DNA from: an uncultured Bacteroidales bacterium
GTDB lineage: Bacteria; Bacteroidota; Bacteroidia; Bacteroidales; Paludibacteraceae
NCBI GenBank assembly: GCA_902798965.1
Contig: CADBYS010000010.1
Location: forward strand, 1-64,000
Reading direction: 5' to 3'
DNA: 64,000 bases
The translations under genes were made by a program, and so were the position numbers. Shown here one piece after another: positions 60,960 through 64,000 of the stretch (its first letter is position 1; each line of letters opens with the position of its first letter). The notes under the pieces were generated by a model. It ran no database searches. It had not been told where the DNA came from and saw only the letters and a program-made list of their open reading frames with translations.

Positions 60960-60992
60960 CAGCGATCAGTTATCAGCTATCAGCAATCAGTC
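60958..60992. repeat. Heptamer repeat ATCAGNN x5 joining two genes
   Basis: ATCAGCG, ATCAGTT, ATCAGCT, ATCAGCA, ATCAGTC. On the - strand it makes the stop of the PqqD-like gene and the start codon of the GT2 gene. Confidence 0.92.
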
Positions 60993-61255
60993 AGCAGGTT
61001 CGCTGATTTCCATGACTCGATAGTGGCTATCGCATCTTTCTTGGCCTGTTCGGGCGATACCTCGTATTCTGCCAGCAGCAGCTCAGTCAGTGTGTCGGCA
61101 TCAAAACTATCTTTGTCTGCCACGTTGCGCCACAGGTAGGCAGCACTCTCGTTGAGCGTGATCATCGCGTTGAAGTTCACCAAATCCACGCTTTCTGCTA
61201 TCAGCAGGTACTCATTGCCCAGCGGACGTAAGGCAAATCCCTTAACTACTTTCAT
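60980..61255 (-). CDS. PqqD-like protein (RRE fold)
   Basis: 91 residues. PqqD-type winged-helix fold: VVKGFALRPLGNEYLLIAE, ITLNESAAYLWRNV, LTELLLAEYEVSPEQAKKDAIATIESWKSANLL. PqqD domains bind leader peptides of ribosomally made, modified peptides. The last residues and stop come from a heptamer array. Likely works with the next two genes. Confidence 0.85.
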   Translation of the reverse strand: MKVVKGFALRPLGNEYLLIAESVDLVNFNAMITLNESAAYLWRNVADKDSFDADTLTELLLAEYEVSPEQAKKDAIATIESWKSANLLTDC

Positions 61256-61259
61256 ATTA

Positions 61260-61320
61260 TTGACGATTTACTAATTTACGATTTACGATTGATTGACGAT
61301 TATAATTGATTGACGATTGA
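61260..61320. repeat. ATTGACG/ATTTACG repeat gap
   Basis: ATTGACG, ATTTACTA, ATTTACG, ATTTACG, ATTG and ATTGACG units fill the gap between the S26-like and PqqD-like genes. Confidence 0.8.
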
Positions 61321-61740
61321 TTAGATGCATACGTGCCGGTAGATCTTGAGCCACAACCTGCGCGTGCGCAACATATGTCGCCACAGCCATGCGCGTGTCA
61401 GGGGTTTGCTGCGGCCTTTGGGCGAATGGATGGCTACCACCTTGGCGAGCACCTTATCGGCCGTGCACTGTTCGCAGCCTTGCAGATTGCCGTCGCCCAT
61501 CAGGGTCACCTGCTCTCCGTCCAAGCGGTAGATACGGTGTAACACGTAGTGCTGCGGCTGCACTTCGGCGAGCACAATATCGCCTACTGCCAATGCGCGC
61601 GGCAGTACCAGAGTTACATTATCTACACCGCCCTCGATGTACGGCCGCATGCTCACACCTGTGGGCGTGAATACGACCTGCTTACCCTCCTTCACCAGAC
61701 GGCTGATCTCAGGTATAAATATCTCGTTAGGCAGTTGCAT
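61321..61740 (-). CDS. S24/S26-type peptidase
   Basis: 139 residues, no membrane helix. TPTGVSMRPYI carries Ser30 in a G-x-SM motif, YVLHRIYR His68 and LMGDGNLQ Asp83. This is the Ser-His-Asp arrangement of SipW/Sec11-like S26 peptidases, not the Ser-Lys type. CEQC at 89-92 is notable. In this context (PqqD and kinase neighbours) it may process a peptide or protein substrate rather than act as a general signal peptidase. Confidence 0.8.
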   Translation of the reverse strand: MQLPNEIFIPEISRLVKEGKQVVFTPTGVSMRPYIEGGVDNVTLVLPRALAVGDIVLAEVQPQHYVLHRIYRLDGEQVTLMGDGNLQGCEQCTADKVLAKVVAIHSPKGRSKPLTRAWLWRHMLRTRRLWLKIYRHVCI

Positions 61741-61754
61741 CTAACCAATGAATT

Positions 61755-61850
61755 TTGGAATAAGGAGTAAAGATCGCTTCGCTAAAGGAGTAAAGACAAG
61801 TTACATCAGTCGAATACATTTAAGTCTTTATTCCTTACTCCTTACTCCAT
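61755..61850. repeat. AAGGAGT-type heptamers with hairpin core
   Basis: GGAATAAGGAGTAAAGA, a short TCGCTTCGCTA core, AAGGAGTAAAGAC, and further on the opposite-strand ATTCCTT, ACTCCTT, ACTCC (61830-61848). Confidence 0.75.
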
Positions 61851-61865
61851 AATCAATCCTTTAGA

Positions 61866-62765
61866 CTATTTCGTCGCCTCATAGCACAGCCGTGCCGAGG
61901 CTTTGTCCGGCAAGCACTGCAGTTTCTTGATGGGCACGCTGAGAACGATTGTGCTTAGCGTCTCGTGCAAACCGTCCATCGCCTCGTGCAGCACTTTCAT
62001 GCCTGAGCATGACGACAGCATATACGCATACGCCATCGAGGGCGTCACGTTGATCATCTTATTCTCGGGTGCTTGCTCCAGATGAACGATGGCGGCTACG
62101 GGAACGCGCTCGTTGCGGTAACAGGGCGTCTTGCCGCTCCACGGCGATCCATATACCCACAAGTGCTTGTCCTTGTCAATCAGCAGGATAGGGTTGTCGT
62201 CGTTGAGCAGGTAGGCAGTGTGGAACTCCGCCAGCCATTGCCGTGCGTGGGTGGACTTGCCTGTGCCCGAGTGGCCTAAGAACAGTCGTGCCTTGCCCTC
62301 ATGTACCACTACGGCAGCATGCATCTCCAACACACCGCAATGCGCCGTGGCAAAGGCATACAGCAGCATCGCCGCATTATCGATGGCAAAGCGAACGGCG
62401 AACAAGTTCAGGTCTCTGAGGATTGACAAACGTGCCTGACGAAAATCCTTGCCGACACGAATCTCGCAGCACAGCGGCGCATCAGCCACCTGCGCGATGC
62501 GGAACAGCCAACCCTGCTCATTGTGATAGACCTCGATGCGCGGCATATCCTGCTCGGCATTGTCGGTAAAGAAGTGTTCGTAGCCCGCAGGTTCGTCTAT
62601 CGTGTCCACTGTTTCCAGCTCGATGGCAAAACGCCGCTCCTGCTCAGCATACGACTCGTTCGGCACACGGAACGGTGCCATGTTCGCTGCCACCATCAGG
62701 TAGCGCTCATCGCCCGACAAGGTGAACAGCTGCTCGGCAACGCGGTATGTATAGGTTGTATTCAT
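61866..62765 (-). CDS. HPr-kinase/PEPCK-like P-loop protein
   Basis: 299 residues. LEMHAAVVVHEGKARLFLGHSGTGKST carries the conserved His149 and the P-loop at 164-171. LLNDDNPIL has the DD pair (189-190) and GSPWSGKTP (206-213) is the third block. This is the kinase core of HprK-related proteins found with PqqD proteins in RiPP-type clusters. An N-terminal ~140-residue domain is specific to this subgroup. Together with the PqqD-like and S26-like genes it suggests phosphorylation and processing of a peptide whose precursor is not obvious here. Confidence 0.8.
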   Translation of the reverse strand: MNTTYTYRVAEQLFTLSGDERYLMVAANMAPFRVPNESYAEQERRFAIELETVDTIDEPAGYEHFFTDNAEQDMPRIEVYHNEQGWLFRIAQVADAPLCCEIRVGKDFRQARLSILRDLNLFAVRFAIDNAAMLLYAFATAHCGVLEMHAAVVVHEGKARLFLGHSGTGKSTHARQWLAEFHTAYLLNDDNPILLIDKDKHLWVYGSPWSGKTPCYRNERVPVAAIVHLEQAPENKMINVTPSMAYAYMLSSCSGMKVLHEAMDGLHETLSTIVLSVPIKKLQCLPDKASARLCYEATK

Positions 62766-62766
62766 A

Positions 62767-63519
62767 TTACGATTTCAGTTTTTCATCTTTCGACTTGTAG
62801 TAAGCCACTTGGTTAGGATCGTTCTTGTCGCGCTCCAGGTGCTCGGCTATACGGCGCTTGCCGCCACGGAACAGAAGCCAGCAGAAGACGTAGAATGTGA
62901 GCACGAGCAGACCGCTTAGTATGGTTCCCAGACTGGCCATGAACAACAAACCGTCGTACAAACCGTGCAGGGTGACAGGCACCCAGATGATACGCGAACG
63001 GTCACGCCACGACATGTCGCCGAAATACAGCATGGAGTAGAAGTAACCCATAGCCACTGCGAACATGAAGTGTCCGGGTACGGCAAAGATTGCACGGCTG
63101 AAGGCTACGCTCTGCCACTGGTCGAGGTTGCTGAGCAGATAGATGATGTTTTCCGTTCCCGCAAATCCCATACCGATGCAGCAAGCATATACGATGCCGT
63201 CAAAACGCTCGTCAAAGTACGGATTCTTGCGCAGCAGCAGCCACAACATCAGCAGTTTCGCCAGCTCTTCGGGGAGCGCTGCACCCACAAATGCCTTCCA
63301 TAGTGCCTGCAGAAATCCTTGCGGAGGATCAGGAACAAGTCCTACACCCATAAGCAGTCCCTCCAACAGTGCCGCCAGCATAGCTGACAGCACGCCATAG
63401 CCCACACCGCGTAGGATAAGGTTGACAGGTTCACGTTGGTACTTGTCTTTCCACCAGATGTAGAATACTAACAAAAACGCCGGCAAGATCGCCGCAAAAA
63501 TAATAATCAAAGAGTTCAT
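62767..63519 (-). CDS. PrsW-family intramembrane protease
   Basis: 250 residues, about eight helices. GAALPEELAKLLMLWL carries the EExxK motif and FAVPGHFMFAVAMGYFY and VTLHGLYDGLLF the conserved His residues of PrsW/CPBP proteases. PrsW in B. subtilis cleaves an anti-sigma factor; other members act elsewhere. Basic cytoplasmic tail. 1 bp upstream of the HprK-like gene. Confidence 0.9.
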   Translation of the reverse strand: MNSLIIIFAAILPAFLLVFYIWWKDKYQREPVNLILRGVGYGVLSAMLAALLEGLLMGVGLVPDPPQGFLQALWKAFVGAALPEELAKLLMLWLLLRKNPYFDERFDGIVYACCIGMGFAGTENIIYLLSNLDQWQSVAFSRAIFAVPGHFMFAVAMGYFYSMLYFGDMSWRDRSRIIWVPVTLHGLYDGLLFMASLGTILSGLLVLTFYVFCWLLFRGGKRRIAEHLERDKNDPNQVAYYKSKDEKLKS

Positions 63520-63546
63520 ACTGTTGTTCTTAAATCAATTTCTGTA

Positions 63547-64000
63547 TCATTTATCTGTTTTCTCTTCTCCCCACAGGTGTTTCATCCATTCGGCCATGCG
63601 TTGCTCGGCGGGACTGCCTTGTGCGTGCCAGAACTGCCGTCCTTGCAGGGCATCGGGCATGAACTGCTGTTTTACGAAATGGTTCGGGAAGTCGTGCGCA
63701 TACTTGTATCCCTCGCTGTAGCCGAGCTCTTCCATCAGTTTGGTCGGGGCGTTCCTCAGGTGCAAGGGCACGGGCAGATTGCCGCTCTGCTGCACTTCCG
63801 CCAGGGCTTCGTCGATCGCCAGGTAGGCGGAGTTCGACTTCTGCGACGTGGCCAGGTAGATCGTTGCTTCGGCCAGTGGGATACGTCCTTCCGGCCAACC
63901 GATCTTGGTGAGCGTGTCGAAGCAGGCATTGGCCACAAGCATGGCGTTGGGGTTGGCAAGACCTATATCTTCGCTTGCCGAGATCACCAGTCGCCGAGCG
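63547..64000 (-). CDS. rarA: Replication-associated recombination protein RarA (N-terminus outside window)
   Basis: About 151 C-terminal residues; the frame runs off the right edge. RRLVISASEDIGLANPNAM and the C-terminal MgsA/WHIP-type block (AYLAIDEALAEVQQSGNLPVPLHLRNAPTKLMEELGY, YKYAHDFPNHFVKQQFMPD) identify RarA, a clamp-loader-like AAA ATPase acting at stalled forks. Confidence 0.93.
   Translation of the reverse strand, partial: ARRLVISASEDIGLANPNAMLVANACFDTLTKIGWPEGRIPLAEATIYLATSQKSNSAYLAIDEALAEVQQSGNLPVPLHLRNAPTKLMEELGYSEGYKYAHDFPNHFVKQQFMPDALQGRQFWHAQGSPAEQRMAEWMKHLWGEEKTDK

Noticed and set aside
1-64000. tRNA, rRNA or CRISPR arrays
   Set aside because: No tRNA-like cloverleaf, rRNA segment or spaced identical repeats were recognised. 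The heptamer arrays are tandem without spacers.

Overview
The window is chromosomal DNA of a member of the Bacteroidota, most likely order Bacteroidales. Four things support this. Intergenic promoters have the phylum's TTTG-N20-TAnnTTTG form (for example before rpmB, hipB, nusB and the DUF2723 gene). There is the family-typical trio rpmB-rpmG-DUF4295. Several families are largely confined to this phylum (DUF4494, DUF3276, DUF2723, a PorT-like barrel, long NusB, Rho with a long charged insert). Surface proteins carry type IX secretion-like C-terminal tails. No rRNA, tRNA or CRISPR array was seen. Species cannot be named from this sequence alone.

Layout. 1-16.8 kb (+ strand): the 3' part of a giant repetitive surface protein, then mtaB, rho, aroQ, a TonB-receptor-like barrel, a PorT-like protein, a beta-helix lipoprotein, a GH13 pullulanase-like lipoprotein and a DUF2461 protein, closed by a strong terminator. 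16.8-23.3 kb (- strand): trpS, DUF4494, an M23 lipoprotein, a polyprenol-phosphate mannosyltransferase-like GT2, an MBL-fold hydrolase and yidC. 23.4-24.3 kb (+): rpmB, rpmG, DUF4295 and a terminator. 24.3-41.6 kb: an AT-richer accessory island with a HipBA pair, an orphan antitoxin with a ruined toxin, a small protein with a sorting-like tail, a 1271-residue surface protein, an operon holding an HD phosphohydrolase and a small P-loop protein, a DinD-like gene, a two-gene AAA ATPase cassette, a ParE-type pair and a HigBA-like pair, all among direct and inverted repeats. 41.6-50.8 kb (-): yggS, an alkaline-phosphatase-superfamily enzyme, DUF4105, a PAP2-like membrane protein, rpoN, a DegT-type aminotransferase, ybbR-like, yajC and nusB. 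51.1-53.7 kb (+): DUF3276, mnmA, M23 endopeptidase. 53.8-64 kb: the DUF2723 glycosyltransferase, a small lipoprotein, prmA, recQ, a GT2 that looks N-terminally shortened, a PqqD / S26-type peptidase / HprK-like kinase trio, prsW and the 3' part of rarA.

Two things stand out. (1) Many different tandem repeats with the same 7-bp period occur both between genes and, in frame, inside housekeeping genes (mtaB, aroQ, prmA, yggS, recQ, the DUF2723 gene). At several places they supply a start codon, a stop codon or a protein terminus. (2) The island looks built of cassettes. A 306-bp module holding a bidirectional terminator, a Bacteroidota promoter and a leader is duplicated, one copy facing the dinD-like gene and the other facing the AAA ATPase operon. 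Other direct repeats flank a toxin-antitoxin pair and the wider 6-kb segment. The ATPase cassette and the HD-phosphohydrolase operon are the best candidates for undescribed defence-like systems. All functional statements rest on motif recognition by eye; no search was run.
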